In this document: one piece after another, positions 1-7,161 of the stretch | Layout of the letters: each line of letters opens with the position of its first letter | How positions within the stretch are numbered: the first letter of the stretch is position 1 | Origin: Chara braunii | Lineage: Eukaryota; Streptophyta; Charophyceae; Charales; Characeae | Length of the DNA: 23,149 nucleotides | NCBI GenBank assembly: GCA_003427395.1 | Contig: BFEA01000116.1 | Location: forward strand, 2,351,227 to 2,374,375 | Direction of reading: 5' to 3' | Notes under the pieces: generated by a model | What the model was told of the DNA's origin: nothing | Databases searched by the model: none | What the model saw: only the letters and a program-made list of their open reading frames with translations | Position numbers and translations under genes: made by a program

Positions 1-155
1 GGTCCGGACATTTTTGCACCCCGGCGACCGGTCCGGACTGTCCAATGTCCGGTGATGTCCGGTGCCCGCTGATGTCCGAACCGGACAGTCCGGACCGGTC
101 CGGACACTGGTCTGGAAGACAGTCCGGAAGTGTCCGGTGTCCGGGTCCGGGGTTA
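1..155. repeat. TCCGGAC palindrome array
   Basis: The stretch is built from many copies of TCCGGAC, GTCCGG and CCGGACA separated by short variable spacers. The octamer GTCCGGAC is its own reverse complement, so the array reads alike on both strands and could form many alternative hairpins. It begins at the window edge, so its true length is unknown. It abuts the tRNA-like sequence at 167-233 and could be the body of a tRNA-derived SINE running on the minus strand or an independent satellite. Confidence 0.7.
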
Positions 156-166
156 CCATGATCTAA

Positions 167-233
167 GGGCATCTGGATTCGAACTTGGGTCTGTATTTCA
201 ACAGTTCGTAGGTGTACCAACTGAGCTAGGCCC
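167..233 (-). pseudogene. tRNA-like sequence or tRNA-derived SINE head
   Basis: On the minus strand the sequence opens GGGCCTAGCTCAGTTGGTA and contains AGTTCGAATCC. These match the A box and B box of RNA polymerase III tRNA promoters at the usual spacing. The acceptor ends GGGC/GCCC pair, but the T stem pairs badly and the anticodon stem gives an oversized loop around GAA, so it does not fold as a functional tRNA. A tRNA pseudogene or the head of a SINE is more likely than a working tRNA-Phe-like gene. Confidence 0.6.
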
Positions 234-261
234 GTTGGTATCATCACCTACATTTCTTCTT

Positions 262-490
262 TCTTTCTTTTTTTTTTCTTTTTTTCTTTTTTTTTTATAA
301 ACAATACAGAACCTTATGGTTCCAGCTCCATTCCATTCTGGGGAGCGTCAGTCCGGTTCCTATTCCACCCGCAAGTCAAGAACATTACATGTCGAAACTC
401 ACCCACGCCCCTCCCCATTATGGTCGGGAGGTCCTAGTAGGGGGCATTGATTTCTTCCCGTAGGAAGGATGAACCACCTCTCAACTCTAT
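262..490 (-). mobile_element. 5'-truncated LINE 3'-end fragment (copy C)
   Basis: A T-rich run (about 262-297, the poly(A) tail of a minus-strand element) is followed by a block that also occurs at 2851-2990 and, in part, at 7646-7760. Shared words include TTCTGGGGAGCGTCAGTCC, GGTTCCTATTCCACC and GCAAGTCA. Similarity fades near 480-490. It is the 3' untranslated end of the LINE family found intact in copy A, without coding sequence, as expected from incomplete reverse transcription. Confidence 0.75.
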
Positions 491-636
491 TTGGGTGAAG
501 GTGGTACGAAAGGAATACCTTTCTGTTTGCAGACCATTCAGGCAAGACTGCCACGATCCAGTTTTGTTTTTCCTCCAGTTTTTAAATTTCCAAAGAAGGG
601 GGGGGAGGATGAAGCCTTAGGGTAGGAAAGGAGTAC

Positions 637-833
637 CTCTTCCTCCGTTGCACATCTGCCCACACTTTCGCACCCTCCAAAGATGCTTTTAAGCACTTCA
701 CCAGCAGCTCAACTGTGTCTAATCCGATAAATGCCCCGCGTAGTGCTTGCTTGGAGGAGACTGACCAAATAGTGCAAGCTACATAGCAGAGAAGTTCTGG
801 CTGATTGTGGTGCAGCAACTCCACAAGTGGTTT
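637..833 (-). CDS. Possible internal exon with armadillo-like repeat
   Basis: On the minus strand a pyrimidine-rich tract ending in TTGGCAG (acceptor AG at 834-835) precedes an open stretch of about 65 codons. It is followed at 636 by GTACTC, a plausible donor. The translation starts KPLVELLHHNQPELLCYV and continues with IW, then VELLVKCLKAS. This hydrophobic pattern is that of two armadillo-repeat helix sets (PLVxLL...aIw...vexLVxxL). The pattern brings to mind ARMC4-type ciliary armadillo proteins, but that is only an impression. The reading frame continues past both proposed splice sites, so an exon or an exon fossil inside a TE-filled intron are both possible. No neighbouring exon is recognised with confidence. 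Confidence 0.4.
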
Positions 834-959
834 CTGCCAACAAAACAAAAAATTGAAGAACAATTCAGATGAGGCATTACATTTCGCGCTGTATGTAAGC
901 GTCCATGGTGTGAGGCATACTACTGCTCCTCCACTACCCTTCTTACCTCTGTTTCTCCT

Positions 960-1060
960 TTCCTGTTTTTTTTTCTTTCCCACTCAAACAACTCTAAATT
1001 ATCAGTGACGGCAGCACCGGTTGGAAACTGGTTCCAGTGCCCCTTCAACCTTATACAAGA
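960..1060 (-). mobile_element. SINE-like fragment, copy 1
   Basis: Read on the minus strand, a GGGGCACTGGAACCAGTTTCC block runs into an A-rich end (T-run 967-977 on the plus strand). Related blocks with a GGATCC core lie at 11581-11715 and 14340-14412, each also close to an A-rich tail on the same strand. The shared core and tail suggest a dispersed non-LTR repeat. Family identity is unknown. Confidence 0.4.
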
Positions 1061-1221
1061 AATGGGTTGTTTTAGTCAATAATGGTTTGCCTATTGGTAC
1101 AAGATTTTAGGTTGTGTGACATATGAACTACGAAAAAAAAGGTTATTATTTATCTCACTGCTCACGTAATGCGAAATGTTCCATGCCCATCTCTCTAACA
1201 CACACAAACAGCACGACCATC

Positions 1222-1240
1222 ACACACACACACACACACA
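1222..1240. repeat. (CA)n microsatellite
   Basis: About nine uninterrupted CA units. Similar CA-rich sequence follows the hammerhead motifs at about 2700 and 10080, so this may be the eroded tail of another hammerhead-element unit lying upstream of the copy at 1320. Confidence 0.8.
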
Positions 1241-1319
1241 ATTAGTTTTATGTCTGTCAGTCTTTTTCCTGTTGTCTGTCCTCCCTCTGATTTTCTAAGT
1301 ATATTTATGTGTGCCCAAC

Positions 1320-2110
1320 TGAGCACCCTTAAGTAGTGCCAACAGTCGGTGGTTCCTCGTTTGGAGTGCCAACTGCATTCTTAGGGGGGTCGATCGGTTC
1401 AGGATGTCTGTGTTGTCTGTGGGTGATGACGGATGCTCGTCGGAATGTCTCCCTGGCTCAGTGGGTGGTGGGAACCAACAGTCTAAGGGGTTCAAACGTG
1501 ATGTGAGTAGGTCATGTGCTGCTTTGCTCCGTGTTGGATGTGTGGACTCGTCTGCGCTCCGCCGCTGCCCTGCTGCCTGTCCCGCTTGCTTCGCATGCGG
1601 TTCTTTGCAGGTTGATGTGTTCGCTGTGTGGTGTGGCCGTGTGGTTGGTGTTGCCTTGCGTGTCACTGCTCCGTTGCCTTGCTGCCCTTCCGCTGGTGTC
1701 GTTCCTTCCGTGTTTGCTGCTTGCGGGCTTTGTTGGATGGCTGCCTTGTTGTTGATGCCTTGTGCTTCACTCCACGGTTGCCAAGTTGCTGGTCCGATTG
1801 CCCTGTCGTCCCTTGCAGTGTGGTTGCCTTGTTGTGTTGTCTTGTGCTTCACGGCACGGTTGCCGTGCTGCATGTCCTCCGTGCCATGTCGTTCCTTGCA
1901 GTCGTTTTTGGCGTTGTGCAGCCAGGTTGCCTCTACTGTGCTGCCTGGTGCTCCACAGGGTTGCTGCCCGCTGCTATGTTCCGCTTGGGGACAGTCTGCC
2001 TTCAACAAGGGTCACAGGGTTCATGACCCAAGCCATCAAATACGGAGATTCCACAGATTGTTGAGGGTTCAGCCTCCTGATGAGTCGGTGCAACTCCGAC
2101 GAAACAATCT
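1320..2110 (+). mobile_element. Hammerhead-containing repeat (retrozyme-like), copy 1
   Basis: About 790 bp that align over most of their length with 9363-10057 and in the second half with 12788-13220. Shared words include GTGCCAA near the start, CTGGCTCAG, CCAACAGTCT, TTTGCTCCGTGTTGGAT, TTCTTTGCAG and the terminal hammerhead CTCCTGATGA. The body is rich in TTGCC, TGCTGCC and TTGTGCTTC and holds imperfect internal repeats of roughly 80-110 bp ending in TTGCAG (about 1610, 1819 and 1901). Long open frames exist on both strands but are compositional artefacts. Copies differing in sequence but sharing a ribozyme, without convincing coding capacity, fit a non-autonomous retrozyme that borrows a reverse transcriptase. 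LTR boundaries, PBS and PPT typical of plant retrozymes were not identified, so the class is inferred. Confidence 0.65.
2055..2110 (+). ncRNA. Type III hammerhead self-cleaving ribozyme, intact
   Basis: All parts are present in order. Stem III 5' arm AGATTG (2055-2060). Cleavage triplet GTT with the cut predicted between 2062 and 2063. Stem I GAGG (2063-2066) and CCTC (2073-2076) closing loop GTTCAG. Core CTGATGA (2077-2083). Stem II GTCGG (2084-2088) and CCGAC (2096-2100) closing loop TGCAACT. Core GAAA (2101-2104). Stem III 3' arm CAATCT (2105-2110). All 15 pairs in the three stems are Watson-Crick, and the last A of GAAA faces U2061. Stem III is the open helix, which defines type III, the architecture known from plant retrozymes and viroid-like RNAs. 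Cleavage would leave a 5' end at 2063 and a 2',3'-cyclic phosphate end at 2062. Activity is predicted from structure only. Confidence 0.92.
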
Positions 2111-2582
2111 TGTTGTAAATTTGTCATCAGTTTTTATTTTTTTCAGTATTTGTCTTTTCATCTACTGTTGTTGCTTTTGTTGACTTGCGTTGTCTATCTC
2201 CCTGCTCGCCTCGCCTTTCCCCTCTAGCCTATGTCTATGTCTTCCATGGGTGCGACTTGTATCTTTGTTCATTATCTTTACCTTTTCCTATGTGTTTCTG
2301 TGCCTGCCCGCCTCCCCCGTGCCCTCCAGCCTATGTGTTTTGTTGTTGCTTGTCATTTAAGTGTCCCGTACGTCTCCTTGGTGTGCATTACCTCTTGTTT
2401 GCTGCTCTCTGCCCCCTCCCCATGTTCTAGTCTGTTTGGCTTCAACAGTAGGGCATTCAGCTTCTCTTTGTTTGCTTGTTTTGGTCATGCCATATGAAGT
2501 GGACGATTTATTTTTTGGTATGTTGCTTGATGTGCTTTTCTGCACAGCTCACCACGTCTGTTCACGTGGGGATTTAGTATCA

Positions 2583-2621
<39 letters not shown>
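2111..2621. other. Pyrimidine-rich stretch between two hammerhead motifs
   Basis: No gene is recognised. The plus strand is strongly C/T rich. One word near 2228-2255 (ATGTCT..., TTCCATGGGTG) matches the hammerhead-element copy at about 9428-9455, so this may be a much-diverged second unit of a tandem array ending in the relic at 2622. Open frames here are low-complexity. Confidence 0.4.
2587..2621. repeat. (AC)n microsatellite replacing ribozyme 5' half
   Basis: Seventeen or so AC units run directly into CTGAT of the hammerhead relic at 2622, in the place where stem III 5' arm, cleavage site and stem I should lie. Confidence 0.85.
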
Positions 2622-2624
<3 letters not shown>

Positions 2625-2653
2625 ATGTCGGTGAAAGTCTGACGAAACAGTCT
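2622..2653 (+). ncRNA. Hammerhead ribozyme relic, 3' half only
   Basis: CTGAT is followed directly by GTCGG, loop TGAAAGT, CTGAC, then GAAA and CAGTCT. Relative to the intact motif, two bases of the CTGATGA core are missing and the 5' half is replaced by an AC microsatellite, so it cannot self-cleave alone. Stem II still pairs, with one G-U wobble. Sequence after it (2654-2700: TCTGGCAC, TTTTTGAGTGTAT, ATGACAACACACA) matches that after the motif at 10001-10057, proving common descent. Confidence 0.75.
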
Positions 2654-2740
2654 GGCACAGTGATGTTTTTTTGAGTGTATTCTGTATACCGATTATGACA
2701 ACACACATGCACACACACTCAGTTTTCTGTGTGTCTCCCT
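2654..2740 (+). mobile_element. Post-hammerhead flank of retrozyme-like element
   Basis: Shared with 10058-10110: TCTGGCAC, a T-run, GAGTGTAT, then ATGACAACACACA and a CA-rich end. The stretch then meets the A-rich tail of a minus-strand LINE at about 2741. It may be the far side of a hammerhead element split by LINE insertion, with the rest beginning at 9363, but no target duplication was found to confirm this. Confidence 0.5.
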
Positions 2741-2827
2741 TTCTCTTTCTTTTTTTTCTTTTAAAAAAAAAACAGGCCCTTATGGTCCTGGCTCCATTTC
2801 CATTCTGGGGAGCATCAGTCCGGTTCC
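2741..2827 (-). mobile_element. 3' terminal remnant of host LINE (copy B)
   Basis: A T-rich run and then AAACAGGCCCTTATGGTCC and TTCTGGGGAGCATCAGTCC represent the extreme 3' end of the LINE family on the minus strand. The same block follows copy A's tail at 2851-2912. Here it stops after GGTTCC, and the sequence that should come next (TATTCCACCGGCAAGTCA) resumes at 7662. It is therefore one side of a LINE split by insertion of copy A. Confidence 0.8.
2812..2827. repeat. Target-site duplication of LINE copy A, 3' side
   Basis: GCATCAGTCCGGTTCC, repeated at 7646-7661 with one difference (C to G). It abuts the T-run (2828-2846) that is copy A's poly(A) tail on the minus strand. Sixteen bases is typical of target-primed LINE insertion. 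Confidence 0.85.
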
Positions 2828-2846
2828 TTTTTTTTTTTTTTTTTTT

Positions 2847-3815
2847 ATTAAACAGGCAGGGCCTTACGGTCCTGGCTCCTTCTATTCTGGGGAGCGTCAG
2901 TCCGGTTCCTATTCCACCGGCAAGTCAATATAAAAATTACAACAAGTACTTTCACCCACACTTCCTTCCGTCTGGCCGAAGGACCCCTGGACAGCATTGA
3001 ATTCTCCACCTCAGTGGAGGATTGACTGCCAGCTTGCCCATCCTCTCTCTTTCCTCTCAGACCAGACAATTAGGTCTGCCAGATTTCATCGCTACATCCT
3101 AGAAAGAGTCCCTCTATTGTGATCATCCACCCGAGCCCTTCCCGTTCCACCTATTTTTTTTATTTTTACCTAAGCAACCATTAAACCCTGAACCCTGAAC
3201 CCTCGTCCTTCTTAACTGCACCCCGATATAACATTCCCATTCAAGGATCGCTTTCCTCATTGCTCTGTGGCTCTTTACTTTGACCCTTTTACTTCCCTTG
3301 TTCACCTGCGTTACCAACTTGCATCCTATTCCCCTCTGCTGTTGCTCAAGGGCAGAGATCCAAAAGCAGAACTGACTCAGTTGGAATCTGAATCGAGGGG
3401 TCCGCTCCCTGATACTATGCTTTGCTGTTCCAGATTTCTTCTTGAGACAATGTTGTGCCACTCCTTCCTCCAGATGGAATAATTCCTCCTCTCAGCAGCC
3501 TTCCCCCCTGCCACCATGACTTGATGAACTTGTCTCTAGCCTGCTTCCGCAGCTCTTCGTCGTCTGTCCCTTTTCTCTTGATCTTCTTCCATCTGCATTG
3601 AATTTCTGCCTGTATCAAAACCTTAGTCTCTACCCAGACTCTCTCCCGTGCGCTTACCGCCTCCTCAATCATTCTGCTGCATCTTACCTTCCATATGACT
3701 AAAGGGAGGTCTTACTGGTGAACTCAAAACAGTTCCTTTAATGTTTTCCNAGGCCACTTAGGGATGATTTCCTCTCTTTCCTTTAGCCCTCCTCCCTTTC
3801 TGTTCCCTGATATCC
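2847..3815 (-). other. 3' region of LINE copy A
   Basis: Roughly 970 bp after the C-terminal frame. The terminal 200 bp (2851-3060) is shared with the LINE fragment at 7662-7815 and, at its end, with 262-490. A degenerate telomere-like run (AAACCCTGAACCCTGAACCC) lies at 3182-3204. An 85-codon minus-strand frame at 3415-3672, rich in K, R, E and W, could be the eroded end of ORF2 or chance; it has no recognised motif. One N at 3750. Confidence 0.6.
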
Positions 3816-4784
3816 TCATCCCTCCTCTCTCCATTTGAAGCAAAGTTGTACGCCTCTGGGCTCTGCTACTTTCCCCTGGCCCAAAGTATTCTGTTTAAAT
3901 TTTCTGATTATTTCCTCCTCATGCCCAGGTTGTTGTCTAGCTTGCTGTCTCACCCTGTTCCACTGTGCATTGAGATGTGATTCCACTGTATTGAGTAGCA
4001 GTTCTCTAGCTTCCTCCTTATGAGTTAGTGTTCCTTCCATAGTTGCCTGACATCTCCTTTTCCAAATGGTCCACAGTCCATATTGTCGCAGCAGTTGAAA
4101 GATGTGCCTCTGGTAGGGTTGCCATCCTTTGGGAACGCGGACCCCCAAAAGCATGGTAATCTTTGACTCTGGAAAGGCTATCGTCACTACCTGTTTCCAG
4201 ATCCCCCTAGCTTGTTCCCACATTTCTTCTGCCTCCTTACATTCCAGTAGACAGTGCACCAAAGTTTCCGGAAGCCCATCTTGGCACACCCTGCAAAGTT
4301 CCGCTTCCTCATTTCTCTGATTGTGACTTCTTCTTTCGTTGAGCCACAAATTCACTGGTAGTGCCACGTGCGCTATTAGCCATTGCATACTTCTAACCTG
4401 ACCCAGTCTAATAGATAGGATGTTAGACCACGGTGTATCAAGCATTAGGCTCCCGGGGATCCCTACTTTCTTCTCCCAGCGTTTGGTCAGAGTGTGACCC
4501 ATGGACCTGGATCTGTTCCTCAGTCTATACCCCATTTTTGTGGTATATTGGAGAATGTTGATTCTTCTTGCTACTCTTGACTGTCCATCTCTAATGTTCC
4601 AGGCCCATTCTCCAGGATCGACCTCTAGATCCTCGATTGGTACTGTTGAACTGTACATTGTATACTCATCCATCTCTATCACTCTTACCTTCTGTAACTC
4701 TTGTTTGAGAATATACACTGTAACTCTTGTTTGAGAATATACAATGGTGCTTTGGAGGACTTGTCCAGTTGGGAAGTGGTACAA
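3816..4784 (-). CDS. LINE copy A ORF2 C-terminal fragment with zinc motif
   Basis: 322 codons forming the C-terminal part of a LINE ORF2 protein, downstream of the polymerase. The key motif is CRVCQDGLPETLVHCLLEC (C-x2-C-x9-H-x4-C), the zinc-binding domain seen C-terminal to many LINE reverse transcriptases, probably involved in nucleic-acid binding. The stretch after WNIR is clearly homologous to the frame at 8445-9362 (shared QWLI, HVALPVN, PETLVHCLL, VPKGW, FQLLRQY, LWTIWKRRCQ). The apparent start is not a true start: the preceding ORF2 frame runs into this one through a 26-bp tandem duplication at 4693-4743 that shifts the frame. Non-functional as it stands. Confidence 0.85.
   Translation of the reverse strand: MYHFPTGQVLQSTIVYSQTRVTVYILKQELQKVRVIEMDEYTMYSSTVPIEDLEVDPGEWAWNIRDGQSRVARRINILQYTTKMGYRLRNRSRSMGHTLTKRWEKKVGIPGSLMLDTPWSNILSIRLGQVRSMQWLIAHVALPVNLWLNERRSHNQRNEEAELCRVCQDGLPETLVHCLLECKEAEEMWEQARGIWKQVVTIAFPESKITMLLGVRVPKGWQPYQRHIFQLLRQYGLWTIWKRRCQATMEGTLTHKEEARELLLNTVESHLNAQWNRVRQQARQQPGHEEEIIRKFKQNTLGQGKVAEPRGVQLCFKWREEG
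4693..4743. repeat. 26-bp tandem duplication inside LINE ORF2
   Basis: TGTAACTCTTGTTTGAGAAT plus ATACAC occurs twice head to tail, the second copy differing only at its end. Because 26 is not a multiple of three, the duplication changes the reading frame of ORF2, and both frames encode the same YILKQELQ-like peptide around it. Confidence 0.9.
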
Positions 4785-4819
4785 CTCGGCTGTATTATGT
4801 CGTATTTATCAGCTACTAG

Positions 4820-5656
4820 TCATTCATTCCTATCTTTGTCCGTGTCCCATACCCTGAAGACCTGTTTAGGTTCCGGATCATCCTCCCATGTGGCCCAATC
4901 CCCCTCTCGCCATTTCTTTCCCTCTCTCAGCAATAGTACCCAGGTTGGGTGTATGGAGTCTGTGACTATTCTCAGATTGTCCTGGAGATTGTGGCACCCC
5001 TTCAATGCTCTCCTCAATTCCCCTGCTGTTTTCCACTGTTTGTTCTCATCATCCCAAATATGTTTGATCTGCCATATCCCGTGCTCCACCCATCTGCCCC
5101 ATCTCGAGTTCTTGCTCGTAAGTGTTAGAGGTTTTCCGCCGCCGTCCCTAATGCAGATATTGCAGAAAATCGGTTGTCTTAGTACCTCCTCCCTTGTAGT
5201 AGGTTCTCTGACCCTTGCTGGGACGACCTCCTTCCACAACTGTATTAGTTGTAGCCAATAAGAGGGGTTTCTAGCCCTCCCACCTTGTGCATCCCTGTTC
5301 TCCTTCCTATAGCCTACTTTAGCCCAGTTGCTACACATGATCCAGAATAGACCCGTCATATTGCCAGGTGTTTTGTACATAGCTATCTGCCTGATCCTTT
5401 CCAATACTAATGAAGTCCATGATAACCTAGGCTGTGAGACTAAGTTGGGTCGATGTGGCCTTGGGGGTACCACATCATGGAAAGGATCGATGCGTTCAAG
5501 ATCAGTGCTCTTCCGTATATAGAGGTGTACACTGTCGACCAAGCCCTGAACTTTGCTAACATCCTGGCCATTATGTCTGCAGCCATCGACCGGTGAGACC
5601 CCTCTTCTGTTATTTTGATCCCTAGGTATCAGAGTGGTAGTTGTGGTGACATCCAT
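4820..5656 (-). CDS. LINE copy A ORF2 fragment between RT and C-terminus
   Basis: 278 codons on the minus strand that continue ORF2 after the polymerase domain in a shifted frame. It has no catalytic motif. W-rich segments such as RNPSYWLQLIQLWKEVV, RWGRWVEHGIWQIKHIWDD and HPTWVLLLREGKKW resemble the poorly conserved linker that follows the RT thumb in plant and algal LINEs. The first residues come from a shifted reading and are not a real start. The frame ends in TGA at 4820 and is open beyond that stop as far as the duplication at 4693-4743. Function other than as part of ORF2 cannot be inferred. Confidence 0.7.
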   Translation of the reverse strand: MDVTTTTTLIPRDQNNRRGVSPVDGCRHNGQDVSKVQGLVDSVHLYIRKSTDLERIDPFHDVVPPRPHRPNLVSQPRLSWTSLVLERIRQIAMYKTPGNMTGLFWIMCSNWAKVGYRKENRDAQGGRARNPSYWLQLIQLWKEVVPARVREPTTREEVLRQPIFCNICIRDGGGKPLTLTSKNSRWGRWVEHGIWQIKHIWDDENKQWKTAGELRRALKGCHNLQDNLRIVTDSIHPTWVLLLREGKKWREGDWATWEDDPEPKQVFRVWDTDKDRNE

Positions 5657-5691
5657 TGAAGCCCCTCCGGGCTAGTGACACGTATCCGGTA

Positions 5692-7161
5692 CTATTGGTC
5701 TAGCTCTGCCATCCACCAACCCACTGTTTTGTGCCAGTTGATTTTCATTTCTGAAGCCAGTTGGAAGGCTTCCATAGCTCTTGTTAGCGCTTGGAAGGAG
5801 GAGTTTGTTGCCCTGATTAAGACTATCAAATCATCCGTGAACAGTATCGTCGTGGGGATTACCACCTTGTGTCCTTGCTGGTCTGGTGGAGCTGTTAGTC
5901 TTTCTATTGACGGGTCGTTTCTCAGAAAGGAGGCTATTGCCTCCATTATGAAGAGAAAGATAGGAGCAGCTAAGGGGTCTCCTTGCCTAACCGACCTTGA
6001 CATCGGGTAGGTCGAGAATAAGTGACCATTTATCTGTACTTGTCCTTGTGCATTGTTGTATAAGACCCTGATCCACTTCCTAAAATTTGGCCCTACTCCC
6101 ATCTTTTCCATGCACAACTGCAAGAAAGGCCAACTGACCTGATCGTAAGCCTTTTCAAAATCGAAAAAAAGGATGGCGGCGTTGATTCTCTTGTCCCTTA
6201 TGTACCGGACCGATTCTGTTAGGCACATGACGTTGCCCAAAATAAACCTACCCAGTATGAATCCTGTTTGATCCAGATGGAAGCAACCCGCCGTGATTTT
6301 GGATAAGCGATTAGCTAGCGCCTTGGCTACTATTTTGTGAGTGAGAGTCAACAAAGTTATTGGTCTATAATTTCGTATGTCCGTTGGACTCCCTTTTTTG
6401 TAAAGCAGCGTGACTATCCCTGTTGCGGGCTCGCTCCCTATACCCTCATCCTGCCATGCCTGTTCGAGAAAGGAAACATATTCCTCTCCCAAAATTGGCC
6501 AAAATTCTAGTCTGAATTCTCTAGTCAGGCCGTCTTTCCCAGGGGTTTTATTTGGGGTCATCGTTTTTAGTGCCTCCCATAACTCCTCCTGTGTTAAGGG
6601 TTCGTCCAGCATGGCAGCATGCTTTCGTGAAATTGTGTTCTGAGGATAATTCAGAAACTTTGATCTCGCCTCCTCAACTTTAAGCTTAGGGAACTGGTCT
6701 TCCACTGATGTATATAGTTTACTATAGAAGTCGAAGGCCACCCTTAACAACCCCTCCTTGTCGGAAGTCGGCCCCCTTTCCCCTTCTAAGCTCTCTATGA
6801 GATTGTTCCTGCCCCTAGTCTTGATTTTTTGGAAGAAGAACTTGGTCATTCTCTCCCCTTCCTCCCATTCTTTGATTCTAGCTCTCATTCTTAAGCCTTT
6901 CATTTTCCAGCGTTGCCATTCCACCATCTCTCCTCTTGCCATCTCTAATGTTCTTTCATATATTTCGTCCCTTGGCCGAAGAATATTATTGCGCTCTGCT
7001 ATCTCTATTGCTCGCGTCAGTTCTTCCTCTCTTTCCTTCCTCTTTGTCGCAAGCCTCCTAGCCACTATAGCAGAAGCCTTAGATAGTGATGTTAGCAGTT
7101 CGGGGAATGAGTGTGTGTCCGGGTTATATTCTTGACACACTTGTAGGATCGCTTGTCTCAT
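5692..7161 (-). CDS. LINE copy A reverse transcriptase domain (ORF2 fragment)
   Basis: 489 codons, the longest piece of ORF2. Residues about 1-130 form a charged, probably helical region (RKEREEELTRAIEIAERNN). The RT follows: NKTPGKDGLTREF near the start, then NYRPITLL, motif A FFDFEKAYDQVSW (D334; D340 in AYD), motif B SVRQGDPLAAPIFLF, and motif C ILFTDDLIVL (D443, D444). All three catalytic aspartates are present. The enzyme would copy element RNA at a nicked target (target-primed reverse transcription). The ATG overlaps the stop of the endonuclease frame as ATGA and arises from a one-base frameshift, not a separate gene. The end is an in-frame TAG; homologous-looking codons continue past it. 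Confidence 0.92.
   Translation of the reverse strand: MRQAILQVCQEYNPDTHSFPELLTSLSKASAIVARRLATKRKEREEELTRAIEIAERNNILRPRDEIYERTLEMARGEMVEWQRWKMKGLRMRARIKEWEEGERMTKFFFQKIKTRGRNNLIESLEGERGPTSDKEGLLRVAFDFYSKLYTSVEDQFPKLKVEEARSKFLNYPQNTISRKHAAMLDEPLTQEELWEALKTMTPNKTPGKDGLTREFRLEFWPILGEEYVSFLEQAWQDEGIGSEPATGIVTLLYKKGSPTDIRNYRPITLLTLTHKIVAKALANRLSKITAGCFHLDQTGFILGRFILGNVMCLTESVRYIRDKRINAAILFFDFEKAYDQVSWPFLQLCMEKMGVGPNFRKWIRVLYNNAQGQVQINGHLFSTYPMSRSVRQGDPLAAPIFLFIMEAIASFLRNDPSIERLTAPPDQQGHKVVIPTTILFTDDLIVLIRATNSSFQALTRAMEAFQLASEMKINWHKTVGWWMAELDQ

Noticed and set aside
167-233. Functional tRNA-Phe gene
   Set aside because: T stem and anticodon stem do not pair properly; only the promoter boxes are conserved.
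582-983. Full 133-codon minus-strand frame around the armadillo-like exon
   Set aside because: The ends are K/R-rich homopolymer translation and proline runs; only 637-833 has protein-like character with splice-like borders.
1295-2008. Long minus-strand frame (237 codons) in hammerhead element copy 1, and overlapping plus-strand frames up to 259 codons
   Set aside because: Composition is low-complexity (Q/T/H-rich or C/L-rich), and frames are not conserved in the homologous copy at 9363-10057. Open frames on both strands are expected from the skewed base composition.
2100-2132. CTGATGA on the minus strand near 2124-2130, and again near 11945-11955
   Set aside because: No stem II followed by GAAA and no stem I or III pairing, so these are not hammerheads.
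2587-2621. CRISPR-like or satellite array
   Set aside because: A simple dinucleotide microsatellite; no spacers. No CRISPR array, prokaryotic operon or rRNA gene is seen anywhere in the window.
5675-7135. Plus-strand frames of 77-125 codons opposite the LINE RT
   Set aside because: Antisense shadows of ORF2; no motifs.
7158-7161. ATGA overlap between endonuclease and RT frames as a termination-reinitiation signal
   Set aside because: In LINEs these domains belong to one ORF2; the copy has other frameshifts, so simple decay explains the overlap.
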